From assembly GCF_900141745.1 (NCBI RefSeq), contig NZ_FSRM01000002.1, forward strand, positions 930,001-994,000: a stretch of DNA of 64,000 nucleotides, read 5' to 3'. Both the position numbers and the translations under genes were made by a program. Origin of the DNA: Paraburkholderia phenazinium (lineage in GTDB: Bacteria; Pseudomonadota; Gammaproteobacteria; Burkholderiales; Burkholderiaceae). How positions within the stretch are numbered: position 1 is the stretch's first letter; each line of letters starts with the position of its first letter. Below, piece by piece: positions 33,853 to 44,348 of the stretch. The notes below the pieces were generated by a model. The model searched no databases. It worked only from the letters and a program-made list of their open reading frames with translations, and was not told where the DNA came from.

Positions 33853-36459
33853 ATGAAACCTTCATCTACCTTATCGGCCACCGAACGTCGTCGTCCGACA
33901 CGACGGCACGCCGCTCCACGCGTGCCCGAGCGGCCTGGTCTCGACGCACTCGAAGCGCGTTGGGCAGAGCATTGGCAAGTGCACCAGCTCTATGCCTTCG
34001 ACCGCAATACACCGCGCGAAGGCGTGTTCTCGATCGATACTCCCCCGCCCACGGTGTCCGGCTCGCTGCATGTGGGGCACGTGTTCAGCTATACGCATGC
34101 CGACATCATCGCTCGTTATCGGCGCATGACAGGCAAGAGCGTGTTTTATCCAATGGGATGGGACGACAACGGCCTGCCCACGGAGCGGCGCGTCGAGAAC
34201 TTCTATGGCGTGACGTGCGATCCGGATGCGGCGTACGAACCGCACTATGGTGAGCCTGCTACGCCCGCCACGCGTCGCTCGGAGTTTGCGCGGATCAGCC
34301 GGCGTAACTTCATCGAACTTTGCCATAAGCTGACCGCCATCGACGAACGCGCGTTCAGAGAGCTGTTTGTGCGTCTCGGGATTTCGGTCGACTGGAGTTT
34401 GACCTACGCCACAATCGACGATCGAGCGCAACGCACGAGTCAGTTGGGATTCCTGCGCAATCTGCAGCGAGGCGAGCTGTACAGTCAGGACGCACCATGT
34501 TTGTGGGACGTGACTTTCCAGACGGCAGTTGCACAGGCTGAACTCGAAGACCGTGAGCTTGCAGGTGCGTATCACGACCTGCGTTTCGTCGATGGTCTAG
34601 GCAATGCGTTGATCATCTCTACGACGCGCCCGGAGTTACTGCCGGCTTGTGTCGCTTTGGTGGCGCATCCCGATGACGAGCGCTATCGCCATCTCATTGG
34701 AACCAAGGCGCGCGCGCCCCTCTTCGATATCGAAGTGCCGGTGCTGGCGCATCCGCTCGCTGAGCCTGAAAAAGGCACCGGACTGGCGATGATCTGTACG
34801 TTCGGCGATGTCACCGACGTGATCTGGTGGCGCGAACTCAATTTGCCGACACGCTGTGTGATAGCCAAAGACGGTCGCCTGCAGAGCGAGACGCCAGATT
34901 GGCTCGCATCGCCGCACGCCCGAGACGCTTATGCACGCCTCGCTGGCGCAACTGTTCCGCAGGCACGCAACCGGATGGTCGAAATGCTGACGGAAAGCGG
35001 CGATTTGCTGGGTCCGCCGCGACCGCTTAAGCACCGCGTCAAATACTTCGAGAAGGGGGACCGTCCGCTAGAGATCATCGCAACGAGGCAATGGTATCTG
35101 CGTAGCGGCGGGCGCGACAATATGCTGCGCGAGGAACTCCTTGAGCGAGGCGCGCAGATCTGCTGGCATCCAGGGCACATGGCCACGCGCTATGGCCACT
35201 GGGTCACAGGCCTGAATAGCGATTGGTTGATTAGCCGCCAACGGATCTTCGGTGTGCCGATTCCGCTTTGGTATCCCCTCAATGCAGCGGGCGAACCGGA
35301 TTACAGCACGCCGATATGTCCGGATACGGCGTCATTACCGATCGATCCGCGCTCACATGTGCCACCGGGTTATACCGAGGCGCAACGCGGCCAACCGGGC
35401 GGTTTCGTGGGAGAAGCGGACATCATGGATACATGGGCAACCAGTTCGCTGACGCCGCAGATTGCAGGCGGTTGGGAGCAGCCCGACGGATGCTTTGCGA
35501 ATATCTTCCCGATGGACCTGCGTCCCCAGGGACATGAAATCATCCGCACGTGGCTGTTCTACACGGTGGTGCGGAGCGGCTTCGAAGCGCAGAGCGGACC
35601 TTGGCGGCACACGATGCTTTCCGGTTGGGTTCTCGATCCGGATCGCAAGAAGATGTCGAAATCGAAAGGTAACGTGGTTACGCCACTGTCGCTGCTCGAT
35701 ACTTACGGCTCCGATGGTGTGCGTTACTGGGCAGCGTTGGGCGGTCCGGGTACGGATACCGCTTTCGAAGAGAAGCAGATGAAGGTGGGCCGTCGGCTTG
35801 CACTCAAGCTGTTGAACGTTTCGAAGTTTGCGCTGGGCTTCGATGGCGAGCCGGATGGCGCCATCACGCATGGACTCGACCGCGCCATGATGCTGCGTCT
35901 TACCGCTGTGGTTGAGGATGCGACGGCTGCGCTGGAGGCGTTCGAGTACAACCGGGCCATCGAACGCATCGAAGCCTTTTTCTGGTGGTATTGCGACGAT
36001 TACGTCGAACTTGTGAAGGGCCGGGCCTATGGCAGTGGATCGCAAGCGGCGTCGGCACGCAATGCGCTGGCGGCTTCGCTTTCTGTGGTTCAACGGCTGT
36101 TGGCGCCGTTTCTGCCATTCGTCACGGAAGAGTGCTGGTCGTGGGGGATGGAGGGATCGGTTCATACTGCGCCGTGGCCTACGATGGATATGTACTTCGG
36201 CGCGTCGAGCCGCTCGAAAGACGATTCGTTTGATGAGCTCATCTTTGCCGCTTCCGAAGTGCTAAGCGCGATCCGCAAGGCAAAATCCGAGGCTAAGTTG
36301 TCGATGAAGGCCGAGGTCGAGCGGGTCTGCGTGGAAGGCCCGGCGGCCTGCCTTGAGCTGCTTAAGATCACTGAAAGCGACTTGTGCGACGCCGGGCAGG
36401 TCAAGCGATTTGAAATGAGTGAAGCGTCCGCATTCGGCGTGAAAGTGGAGCTATCCTAG
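33853..36459 (+). CDS. valS: Valyl-tRNA synthetase, type 2 (archaeal/actinobacterial style)
   Basis: 868 aa from ATG 33853; ATG 33745 would add 36 residues not expected in the family, and neither has a clear SD. HIGH motif is HVGH in TVSGSLHVGHVFSYTHAD, KMSKS is in RKKMSKSKGNVV, and WDDNGLPTERRVENFYGV is diagnostic of the type 2 ValRS subfamily. That subfamily occurs in archaea, some actinobacteria and rickettsiae, and differs from the longer ValRS normal in betaproteobacteria. Editing domain about residues 220-390. Likely acquired horizontally as an inhibitor-insensitive second copy; inferred. Confidence 0.92.
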   Translation: MKPSSTLSATERRRPTRRHAAPRVPERPGLDALEARWAEHWQVHQLYAFDRNTPREGVFSIDTPPPTVSGSLHVGHVFSYTHADIIARYRRMTGKSVFYPMGWDDNGLPTERRVENFYGVTCDPDAAYEPHYGEPATPATRRSEFARISRRNFIELCHKLTAIDERAFRELFVRLGISVDWSLTYATIDDRAQRTSQLGFLRNLQRGELYSQDAPCLWDVTFQTAVAQAELEDRELAGAYHDLRFVDGLGNALIISTTRPELLPACVALVAHPDDERYRHLIGTKARAPLFDIEVPVLAHPLAEPEKGTGLAMICTFGDVTDVIWWRELNLPTRCVIAKDGRLQSETPDWLASPHARDAYARLAGATVPQARNRMVEMLTESGDLLGPPRPLKHRVKYFEKGDRPLEIIATRQWYLRSGGRDNMLREELLERGAQICWHPGHMATRYGHWVTGLNSDWLISRQRIFGVPIPLWYPLNAAGEPDYSTPICPDTASLPIDPRSHVPPGYTEAQRGQPGGFVGEADIMDTWATSSLTPQIAGGWEQPDGCFANIFPMDLRPQGHEIIRTWLFYTVVRSGFEAQSGPWRHTMLSGWVLDPDRKKMSKSKGNVVTPLSLLDTYGSDGVRYWAALGGPGTDTAFEEKQMKVGRRLALKLLNVSKFALGFDGEPDGAITHGLDRAMMLRLTAVVEDATAALEAFEYNRAIERIEAFFWWYCDDYVELVKGRAYGSGSQAASARNALAASLSVVQRLLAPFLPFVTEECWSWGMEGSVHTAPWPTMDMYFGASSRSKDDSFDELIFAASEVLSAIRKAKSEAKLSMKAEVERVCVEGPAACLELLKITESDLCDAGQVKRFEMSEASAFGVKVELS

Positions 36460-36564
36460 CGAAGGGTTGCGAAGAGGTACAGTCGTGTTATGTATAAAAA
36501 CGCTGCGCCGCCTCGCGCCGATTCCGATCTTTAGCAGCATTGAACAAGCCAACGGGAGAAATAC

Positions 36565-37987
<1,423 letters not shown>

Positions 37988-38106
37988 GCGGACTTAAGCC
38001 GAAAGCAGGTGTGCGCTGTCCATCGATGGCGTCGGACAGTGCATAGCCGGCCGTAAGCAGAAAATTCACTCTGCACCAGGAAATCCAACATGGCGGAGCG
38101 GCACGA

Positions 38107-38640
38107 ATGAATGCATCGGGGGTCTCATATCAAGTCGTCAGTCCTGCTGACCAAGACGCTTACAAGCAGTTCATGACCGATTTGTTCGATGAAGAACTGG
38201 AGACATTGCCAGATCGGTTGGCGACCGTCAGCGATCAACAGTGGGCCGAGTTCATCAAGCGTCGCGCGGGCGAGCATTCGGTGTTGTACGTCGCGCGGCA
38301 CGAGGGACGACTGGTAGGCGGGGGCGGTGTCGGGCGGATCGAACAACCGAGCCGCGAACACACGGTGGGGCTAGCGCTCAACGTCGCGCGGGAGTATCGC
38401 GGTCAGGGAATCGGTCGGGCATTGTTAGTGCATACGCTCCTATGGGCCGCCCGCGCTCCGTCTGTTGAGCGCATCGAACTTGAGGTAACCGCGAACAATG
38501 CGTCGGCGATTCACCTTTACCAATCGGTCGGCTTTGTTGTGGAAGGCGTGAAGCGCGATGCATTCAAGAAGGGCGAGCGCCTGATTGACCTTGTGCAGAT
38601 GGCCATAACAGGACACGACGTGCGATTGCCGAAATGCTAA
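38107..38640 (+). CDS. GNAT family N-acetyltransferase
   Basis: 177 aa. Acetyl-CoA motif EYRGQGIGRALLVHTLLWA and the motif B region VTANNASAIHLYQSVGFVVEG are clear. Predicted to acetylate a small molecule or protein amine. Last plus-strand gene of the folD-cysS-valS run; GNATs of this sort detoxify antibiotics (compare MccE for microcin C), but the substrate is unknown. Confidence 0.87.
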   Translation: MNASGVSYQVVSPADQDAYKQFMTDLFDEELETLPDRLATVSDQQWAEFIKRRAGEHSVLYVARHEGRLVGGGGVGRIEQPSREHTVGLALNVAREYRGQGIGRALLVHTLLWAARAPSVERIELEVTANNASAIHLYQSVGFVVEGVKRDAFKKGERLIDLVQMAITGHDVRLPKC

Positions 38641-38652
38641 GGATCGCGCTCG

Positions 38653-38691
38653 CTGCGCAACGGCCTCAGGTTGCCTGATCCCGTTGCGCAG
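38653..38691. terminator. Strong bidirectional hairpin
   Basis: CTGCGCAACGG (38653-38663) pairs perfectly with CCGTTGCGCAG (38681-38691); an inner TCAGG/CCTGA stem closes a 3-nt loop. It sits between the convergent GNAT and methyltransferase genes. Sixteen base pairs in total, no T-tract. Confidence 0.6.
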
Positions 38692-38718
38692 TGAAGCCAG
38701 AAAGTCGCAGGACTTTTT

Positions 38719-39552
38719 CTACTTCGCCCTCGCACGAATCAACCGAACCCCCCAGCCGGTGCGAATGGTCCCATCGCTCTGTTGCAAGCCGCTTAGCGCT
38801 TCCAGAAGCTCCTCCCGAAAGCGTGCCTTAGCCGGCTCGGATAGCCGGTCGATAGTGTAGGTTTCAGTCAGCGACTCCCAAAGCTCGTCAGGCTTTGGTT
38901 CCCAATCCACATCCAGATCTTCGAACTGCAGGTTTTCAAAGTCCCTCGAGAGCAACTCCGTCCATCCCTCTACGGTGTGGGTGCGTGCATCGCCGAACGG
39001 CAACGGCGACGAATCTTCCCTGAGAATCGGCAGCAGAACTTTGTGCAGGACCTGATTCGCCTCACCGAGCAGAAACGCTCGCCCAACTACGGTCGCAAAC
39101 TGACCGTGCGGACGAAGCACGCGGCGGACCTCCTTGATAACCTGCTCGACGTCATCCATCAGCATGATGGCCATGTGCGACAGTAAGCAGTCGACACTGC
39201 CCGTTTCGATGGGCATTTCCTGCGCACGCTCTTTTAACAACTCGACTTCCTTAGGGAGCGTTGCTCGTGCGACGTCCAGTTCGCCCTGACTCATGTCTAC
39301 GCCAATCAGCCGCAGCGACGACTGTTGCCGGTCCGACAGCAGCTTGAGCAGATATCCATCGCCGCAAGCGAGATCGAGGACGGTCAGCGGCGCAGCCGAT
39401 GCCGGCACGCACCCAGCAAGCGCTGCATAAGAGGATGCATATTCGGCCACGCTCGAGCGGGCACGAAGGTGACCGAATGCTGCGCTCGTGGCGCCGGCCT
39501 GACGTTGATGGAAGTCCTGCAGATACGACTCGACGGGGGATAGCACGCTCAT
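38719..39552 (-). CDS. Class I SAM-dependent methyltransferase
   Basis: 277 aa from ATG 39552, with GGAG upstream. SAM motif I VLDLACGDGYLLKLL at about residue 63, acidic motif II in LIGVDMSQGELD, and post-motif LSHMAIMLMDDVEQVIKEVRRVL. Small-molecule methyltransferase-11/25 type. Soluble. Convergent with the GNAT gene, so not in the same transcript as the synthetase cluster. Confidence 0.85.
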   Translation of the reverse strand: MSVLSPVESYLQDFHQRQAGATSAAFGHLRARSSVAEYASSYAALAGCVPASAAPLTVLDLACGDGYLLKLLSDRQQSSLRLIGVDMSQGELDVARATLPKEVELLKERAQEMPIETGSVDCLLSHMAIMLMDDVEQVIKEVRRVLRPHGQFATVVGRAFLLGEANQVLHKVLLPILREDSSPLPFGDARTHTVEGWTELLSRDFENLQFEDLDVDWEPKPDELWESLTETYTIDRLSEPAKARFREELLEALSGLQQSDGTIRTGWGVRLIRARAK

Positions 39553-39655
39553 GCGATGAGACTCCACGGAAATATGCTTGATGCTTGGTCGACGGAAGCG
39601 ATCGGGTCGAGCGGTGGGCAATTATCGACCACCTTCGACTTTCAGATCACCATCA

Positions 39656-41074
39656 TTATGCGGTGCGCAGTTGCGCCAGCTCTTCCGATATCAGCTGACC
39701 CAGCGCAGCGATATTCCGTTCAGTACGATCAGTCAGTGGCATGCCCATATTGAGCCGCAAACAATGATTGAGACTGCCGTCGGTGCAAAAAAGCTGGCCT
39801 GGCGCAAAAGCAATACCAGCCGTTAGCGCTCTGCGCAACAAGGCGACGGAATCGAAGCCGCGCGGCAATTCCACCCATAGCCAATGGCCGCCCGAAACTG
39901 CATGGCTACAGGCTTCCGGTGGAAAATGACGTTGCACGGCTGCCCGGTACATTTTTGCATAGGCTGCCAGCGTCTGACGCAAACGTCGCAAGTGCGGCTC
40001 GAACAGACCACTGGCCATAAATGCAGCCAGCGTGTGCTGAAACAGCGGCGCCGGCTCCGGCATAAATTCAAGCTCCCTACGCAAGTTAGTCACCGCGAAG
40101 CCCAGAGACATGCCGGGGCTAATCAAGTCGCTCAGGTTCGTGATGTAGTGAACCAGTCCGTCTTGATCAAACGCCTTGAAAGGCAACGGACGGCTCTTGC
40201 CGAAATACAGCTCCCCGTTGTGGTCGTCCTCGATAAGCGGCACGCCATACTTTGCAAGCAACCCGACCGTGCGGCGCTTCGCGTCGTCGCTCATGAGTCC
40301 GCCGGTGGGATGCGAAAAATTCGCGGAGAAGATACATGCCGCCACCTTCTCCCTTTTCAGCACGAAATCGAGTGTATCGGTGGAAAGACCGTGCTCCGGA
40401 TGGGCCGGTATTTCGAGCACATTCAGTCCCATCGCATCGAGGTCCCATAACAGCCTCATGGAGGTTGGGGAAGCAATCGCCACTGTATCGCCGGGTTTGA
40501 TTAGCACTCGCAACAACGCGCGGTGGCTGAATTTCCCGCCAGACGTGATGGTGATGTCTTCAGTCCGCCAGTTGAGGCCCATCAACCGTCCCCGGCGTGC
40601 CAGCTGTTCAGCGAGCGGCGATTCGGCGCACATGTCTCCCAGGGTAAAAAACGAAGGATTACGGCGGGCTTGCGCTGTCATGATGCGTTGCAGGGCAACG
40701 ACCGGATACAACTCAGGATCTATCACGGCAAACAACATGGGCTGTTCGTGAACGTGCAGCCGGTCGAGTTCTCGTAGCAAGGCGCGTTGCGCTGGCAGTG
40801 CGGGTTGTGTGGCCACCTCGGGCCGAGGCTGAGACGGCTGGCCAACAATTGCCTGACGTTCCCGAACGTAGAAGCCTGGACGCGGGCGCGCCGCGATCAG
40901 GCCGGCGTCTTCAAGCAAGTACAGGGCATGCGTGACCGTGGCGCTGCTTCCCTTGAAGCGCGAGCATAGGGCGCGGATGGATGGCAACTTGTCGCCCGGG
41001 CGAAATTCACCTGCGCAGATTTCTGCGTGCAATTGGCTGGCAAGTTCGCCATAACGAGTCGTTCGGTCCCACAT
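39656..41074 (-). CDS. MocR/PdxR-type regulator (GntR HTH fused to class I aminotransferase)
   Basis: 472 aa from ATG 41074, preceded by AGGTGG. N-terminal GntR winged helix (about residues 1-75, PGDKLPSIRALCSRFKGSSATVTHAL), then an aminotransferase-fold domain. MocR proteins bind PLP and use it to sense amino acids or vitamin B6. However the usual PLP-binding Lys is not obvious (the region reads YITNLSDLISPGMSLGF), so cofactor use is uncertain. The target may be the divergent genes at 41314-42179. Confidence 0.88.
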   Translation of the reverse strand: MWDRTTRYGELASQLHAEICAGEFRPGDKLPSIRALCSRFKGSSATVTHALYLLEDAGLIAARPRPGFYVRERQAIVGQPSQPRPEVATQPALPAQRALLRELDRLHVHEQPMLFAVIDPELYPVVALQRIMTAQARRNPSFFTLGDMCAESPLAEQLARRGRLMGLNWRTEDITITSGGKFSHRALLRVLIKPGDTVAIASPTSMRLLWDLDAMGLNVLEIPAHPEHGLSTDTLDFVLKREKVAACIFSANFSHPTGGLMSDDAKRRTVGLLAKYGVPLIEDDHNGELYFGKSRPLPFKAFDQDGLVHYITNLSDLISPGMSLGFAVTNLRRELEFMPEPAPLFQHTLAAFMASGLFEPHLRRLRQTLAAYAKMYRAAVQRHFPPEACSHAVSGGHWLWVELPRGFDSVALLRRALTAGIAFAPGQLFCTDGSLNHCLRLNMGMPLTDRTERNIAALGQLISEELAQLRTA

Positions 41075-41313
41075 CCGCCGTCCACCTGTTTTGGAAGCAC
41101 AACCAATTCTAACAGTGCCCAACGCCGGTAAAACAGGCCTCGACTCGAAGTAAGGCGCGTCACCCAGCAGGCATCTCAACTGTACCGATTGACCAAGGGA
41201 TACAGACAGGAAAAACGACGCAGTGCGCCGGTTCAGATTGCTACGCCTGGTCCTATCGCGCGGCCTTACCGATGCGCAGAATGATCCCATGACACCTTCC
41301 GGGGATATTCACA

Positions 41314-41541
41314 ATGAACCAGCAGCCACTTTGTTCAAACCAGGACCACGCAACACTGGAAGATCCAGTCCGGGAATGTCTGCATCAGGCAGCCCGATTA
41401 CTGCGACTCATCCGGCATTTCCTGCGTAGTCAATGGCAATCGTCCTTAAACCGGGTTGACGCAGAGCCGGAAGATTCAGTTCAGGAGCGCCTCGATCGGT
41501 CGGCCCGATTGCAGCGGCTGATACGGCATCTCTGGCGCTAG
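41314..41541 (+). CDS. Small hypothetical protein with internal duplication (75 aa)
   Basis: 75 aa. Two tandem copies of one motif: PVRECLHQAARLLRLIRHFLR (about residues 18-38) split as PVRECLHQAARL plus LRLIRHFLR, and SVQERLDRSARL plus QRLIRHLWR (about 55-75). The DNA of the two units is also similar. Both would form amphipathic Arg-rich helices. GGGGAT lies upstream of ATG 41314. Not recognised as a known family; may be coding or a recent duplication in a short gene. Confidence 0.5.
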   Translation: MNQQPLCSNQDHATLEDPVRECLHQAARLLRLIRHFLRSQWQSSLNRVDAEPEDSVQERLDRSARLQRLIRHLWR

Positions 41542-41603
41542 TGGCATTGCGCGAGCCTCTTTTCTGTATTCAAGGATAACTAAATAATAAGCGCATTCAT
41601 CTT

Positions 41604-42179
41604 ATGCTCTCCGAACTTGAAGAAACGACGCCGGCCACCGTTCTGGGTGGCAAAATTCGCGCGTTACGGCAGCGGCTAAAACGCACACTCGACTACACGG
41701 CGGGCGCGGCGGGGATTTCGAAGCCTTTTCTTTCGCAGGTTGAGCGTGGGTTGGCCAAACCGTCAATCACATCCCTGAACGGGATCGCCAGCGCGCTCGG
41801 CGTCGCCGTGCAGTACTTCGTGGACACACCCGGCGAACAACGTCCGGTGTGCCGTGGCGATCAGCTGAAATTCTTCAGGTTTGCAGAGTCGCCGAACCTG
41901 TTTGCGCAACTCACGCGTGGATCACCTTCCCAGCAACTCGAGGCTATCCTCGTAAGATTCCCGCCCGAGCAAAGGCGACCTACGGATATGCCAACCAGTG
42001 CAGCGGAAGAGCTTCTGTACGTGATATCCGGCGAGGTGTCGCTGACCCTGGAGGGCGAGACGTTTGTCTTGCAGGCCGGAGACAGCGCCCATTATCAATC
42101 TACGTTGCCACATGGATGGATCAACAGTCAGCGTATGGAAGCTCTCGCACTTTGGGTTGGTACGCCGAAGTTATTTTAG
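41604..42179 (+). CDS. XRE-family regulator with cupin domain
   Basis: 191 aa. N-terminal HTH_3 (about residues 14-70: IRALRQRLKRTLDYTAGAAG with SKPFLSQVERGLAKPS recognition helix), C-terminal cupin_2 (about 110-188: EELLYVISGEVSLTLEG, GDSAHYQSTLPHGWIN). This SutR/PuuR-type architecture senses a small ligand through the cupin and represses nearby genes. It is divergent from the MocR gene, with the small repeat protein between. Confidence 0.9.
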   Translation: MLSELEETTPATVLGGKIRALRQRLKRTLDYTAGAAGISKPFLSQVERGLAKPSITSLNGIASALGVAVQYFVDTPGEQRPVCRGDQLKFFRFAESPNLFAQLTRGSPSQQLEAILVRFPPEQRRPTDMPTSAAEELLYVISGEVSLTLEGETFVLQAGDSAHYQSTLPHGWINSQRMEALALWVGTPKLF

Positions 42180-42219
42180 GGGTGTCCGGTCTGGTCGATC
42201 CTCCTGGTAACGGTCACCC

Positions 42220-42271
42220 TTGACATCCCCATTTACTAAACTAATATGTTAAATATTAACCTGTTAGTTTA
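42220..42271 (+). promoter_or_regulatory. Promoter with symmetric operator for VOC-ArsR-SRPBCC operon
   Basis: -35 TTGACA (42220-42225), 16-bp spacer, -10 TAATAT (42242-42247). Overlapping it, TAAACTAA (42237-42244) and TTAGTTTA (42264-42271) form an outer dyad and GTTAA/TTAAC (42248-42260) an inner one, both centred on 42254. This is the expected position for self-repression by the ArsR protein of the operon. Confidence 0.7.
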
Positions 42272-42286
42272 TGAAAGGAGGCTGCC

Positions 42287-42748
42287 ATGAGTGAGGCACT
42301 GTCACGTCCGTCCTTGGGCGCTGCGGTCTACTATGACGATCCGCTGGCCGCGCTGGATTGGCTCGAGAAGGCCTTCGGCTTCGAACGTCAGTTTGTCGTC
42401 ACGGACAACGACGGCCAGCTCGCCCATTCGGAAATGCGGTTTGGCGACAGCTATGTGATGGTGTGCCGTGCATGGGCGGAGGACATGGCGAGCCCGAAAT
42501 CCATAGGCGGGAGGAACACTCAATCCGTCCATGTGCAACTGCGCGATGGCATTGACGAGCATTGCGTCCGGGCACGCGCAGCCGGCGCTGTGATTACACG
42601 TGAACCGGCGGATCAATTCTACGGTGACCGCGTCTATGCGGCGCGTGACCCTGAAGGACACGTCTGGAGTTTCGGCCAGACATTGCGCGAGGTATCGCGT
42701 GAAGAGGCTGAGCGAGTGAGTGGCCACAAGATCGACGGGTGGGTGTGA
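42287..42748 (+). CDS. VOC/glyoxalase-like protein
   Basis: 153 aa; AAAGGAGG precedes ATG 42287. LGAAVYYDDPLAALDWLEKAFGFE, in two parts a VOC start motif, and DPEGHVWSFGQTLREVS at the C-terminus place it in the PhnB/glyoxalase-like group often paired with ArsR and AHSA1 genes. First gene of a three-gene operon with ArsR (gap 4 bp) and SRPBCC. Substrate unknown, possibly an aldehyde, herbicide or antibiotic. Confidence 0.88.
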   Translation: MSEALSRPSLGAAVYYDDPLAALDWLEKAFGFERQFVVTDNDGQLAHSEMRFGDSYVMVCRAWAEDMASPKSIGGRNTQSVHVQLRDGIDEHCVRARAAGAVITREPADQFYGDRVYAARDPEGHVWSFGQTLREVSREEAERVSGHKIDGWV

Positions 42749-42752
42749 GCCG

Positions 42753-43091
42753 ATGGCACTTGCTGCAAGCGCGTCGCTGGACCGGACGCTGTCCGCGCTA
42801 GCCGATCCTAGCCGGCGCCAGGTGGTCGATCTGCTCAGCGAGAAGCCGATGCGCGCCGGCGAACTTGCTCAGGCCACCGGTCTGAGTCCGCAAGCGATGA
42901 GCCGGCATCTGCGCGTGCTGCGCTCGAGCGAGCTGATCGAGGAGTCGCACGATGGCATCGACGCACGCGTGCGTCTCTATGTCCTGAGGGCCGCACCGAT
43001 GACCGAGCTGAAAGCGTGGCTCGAAGCGACCGAGCAATTGTGGTCATCGCAATTGCTCGCGTTCAAGGCACATCTGGAGGCACAGCCGTGA
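42753..43091 (+). CDS. ArsR-family transcriptional repressor
   Basis: 112 aa from ATG 42753, 4 bp after the VOC stop. Winged helix with LADPSRRQVVDLLSEKPM and AGELAQATGLSPQAMSRHL. No ArsR metal motif (ELCVCDL) is present, so this is the non-metal subgroup that accompanies SRPBCC proteins. Its stop overlaps the GTG start of the next gene by GTGA. Likely represses its own operon through the dyad at 42237-42271. Confidence 0.9.
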   Translation: MALAASASLDRTLSALADPSRRQVVDLLSEKPMRAGELAQATGLSPQAMSRHLRVLRSSELIEESHDGIDARVRLYVLRAAPMTELKAWLEATEQLWSSQLLAFKAHLEAQP

Positions 43092-43591
43092 GCTCGCGCG
43101 TGCAGGTGTCGGTCCGCGTATCCGCTGCTCCGCACCGGGCCTTCGATGTCTTCACGCGAGACATCGCCTTGTGGTGGCGGCCCAATTCGCTCTTCCAGTT
43201 CACTCCGCGGGGCGCGGGTACGCTGTCGTTCGAGGGTGGTGTCAATGGTCGTTTGATCGAGACGCAGACGGATGGCAGCGTGTTCGAAGTGGGGCGCGTC
43301 ACGGTGTGGGAGCCTGGTGTACGGCTCGCGTTCGGCTGGACTCAGGCGAGCTTCTCCGCTGATCAGCAGACTCATGTCGAGGTGCGCTTCGAGGCGGTAG
43401 GCGACGAGACCCGCGTCACCGTCGAGCATCGCGGCTGGGATACGGTGCCGCAAGATCACGTCGCACGTCATCACTTCCCCGATGGCATCTTTCTGCGGCG
43501 TCATGGCGAATGGTGGCAAGTGCTGCTGGGTTCTTACGGTGCGCGGATGAAGCACGACGGATCTCTTGCTGCATCGCCGCCTACCGCGTGA
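43088..43591 (+). CDS. SRPBCC/AHSA1-family protein
   Basis: 167 aa from GTG 43088, with GGAGG 9 bp upstream and a GTGA overlap with the ArsR stop. VSVRVSAAPHRAFDVFTRDI, the central FEGGVNGRLIETQTDG and WQVLLGSYGARM fit the Activator-of-Hsp90-ATPase homologue (START-like) fold that binds a hydrophobic ligand in a deep pocket. Third gene of the operon; function unknown. Confidence 0.88.
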   Translation: MSSRVQVSVRVSAAPHRAFDVFTRDIALWWRPNSLFQFTPRGAGTLSFEGGVNGRLIETQTDGSVFEVGRVTVWEPGVRLAFGWTQASFSADQQTHVEVRFEAVGDETRVTVEHRGWDTVPQDHVARHHFPDGIFLRRHGEWWQVLLGSYGARMKHDGSLAASPPTA

Positions 43592-43860
43592 TCCTCACCG
43601 AACATGGAAGCGCGTTTTCGCACAGCCTGTCCCGAGCTTTTAGCTAATGGGAGGAAACAGTGCATCTCTGCAGTGTAGCTAATGCGCTATCCGGGGAAGG
43701 CGATAATGGTGGTCTGCCATGAGGGCTGTGGATTGCTCGCAGCGACCGCGCGAATCACCCCTTTAGCGCTGAGTTCGTCGCGCTTGCGTTGCGTCCGTGT
43801 CTGCTTCGTTCAATTGCAAAGGGCTGGTGAAAATGGTCGGCCACCGGGATACCGTTTGTT

Positions 43861-44292
43861 ATGTATAAGAAGGGCGTGGCCTTAGAGATTCAGTTTTCCT
43901 CCGAGCGACTCAACGATGGTGCTGGTGATCCCTACTGGATCGATCTGACGCAGGCGGAAGCGCAGTCGCTTCTGCAAACGCTTCAGGCGCATCTAGCTGT
44001 CAGTAATGCAGGGACCGCGCCGCCGCTCGTCGTGAGCCTCGACGATTCGAAATCTATGCACGCGGTGGCATCCGAAGATGCATCTGTATTGCCCGCTACT
44101 GCTCAAGACGCCCAGACGCGCGATGAGTTCAAGCAGTGGGTGTGTGTGATTTGCGGCTGGATCTACGACGAAGCGGCTGGCTTGCCCGAAGAGGGCATCG
44201 CCGCTGGAACGCGCTGGGCCGATGTGCCTGCCGACTGGCGCTGCCCACTGTGCGACGTGGGCAAGGAAGATTTTGCGTTGGTGGAGTTTTAA
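43861..44292 (+). CDS. Rubredoxin with N-terminal extension
   Basis: 143 aa. The C-terminal 55 residues are a rubredoxin: CVICGWIYDEAAGLPEEGI and CPLCDVGKEDF provide the four Cys iron ligands (CxxC twice). The N-terminal 85 residues are not recognisable as a domain and contain no other Cys. Rubredoxins transfer single electrons, for example to alkane hydroxylases or peroxide-reducing enzymes. Alone between the SRPBCC operon and a membrane protein gene. The preceding 269 bp (43592-43860) contain no clear gene. Confidence 0.88.
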   Translation: MYKKGVALEIQFSSERLNDGAGDPYWIDLTQAEAQSLLQTLQAHLAVSNAGTAPPLVVSLDDSKSMHAVASEDASVLPATAQDAQTRDEFKQWVCVICGWIYDEAAGLPEEGIAAGTRWADVPADWRCPLCDVGKEDFALVEF

Positions 44293-44348
44293 GCAAAGGG
44301 GCACGAATACCCGTACTCGATGGAATATCTCGGAGACTTCAAGGTCCG

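Noticed and set aside
36490..36534. 14-codon ORF before the VOC gene, resembling a leader
   Set aside because: No Shine-Dalgarno, no repeated codon type and no terminator after it.
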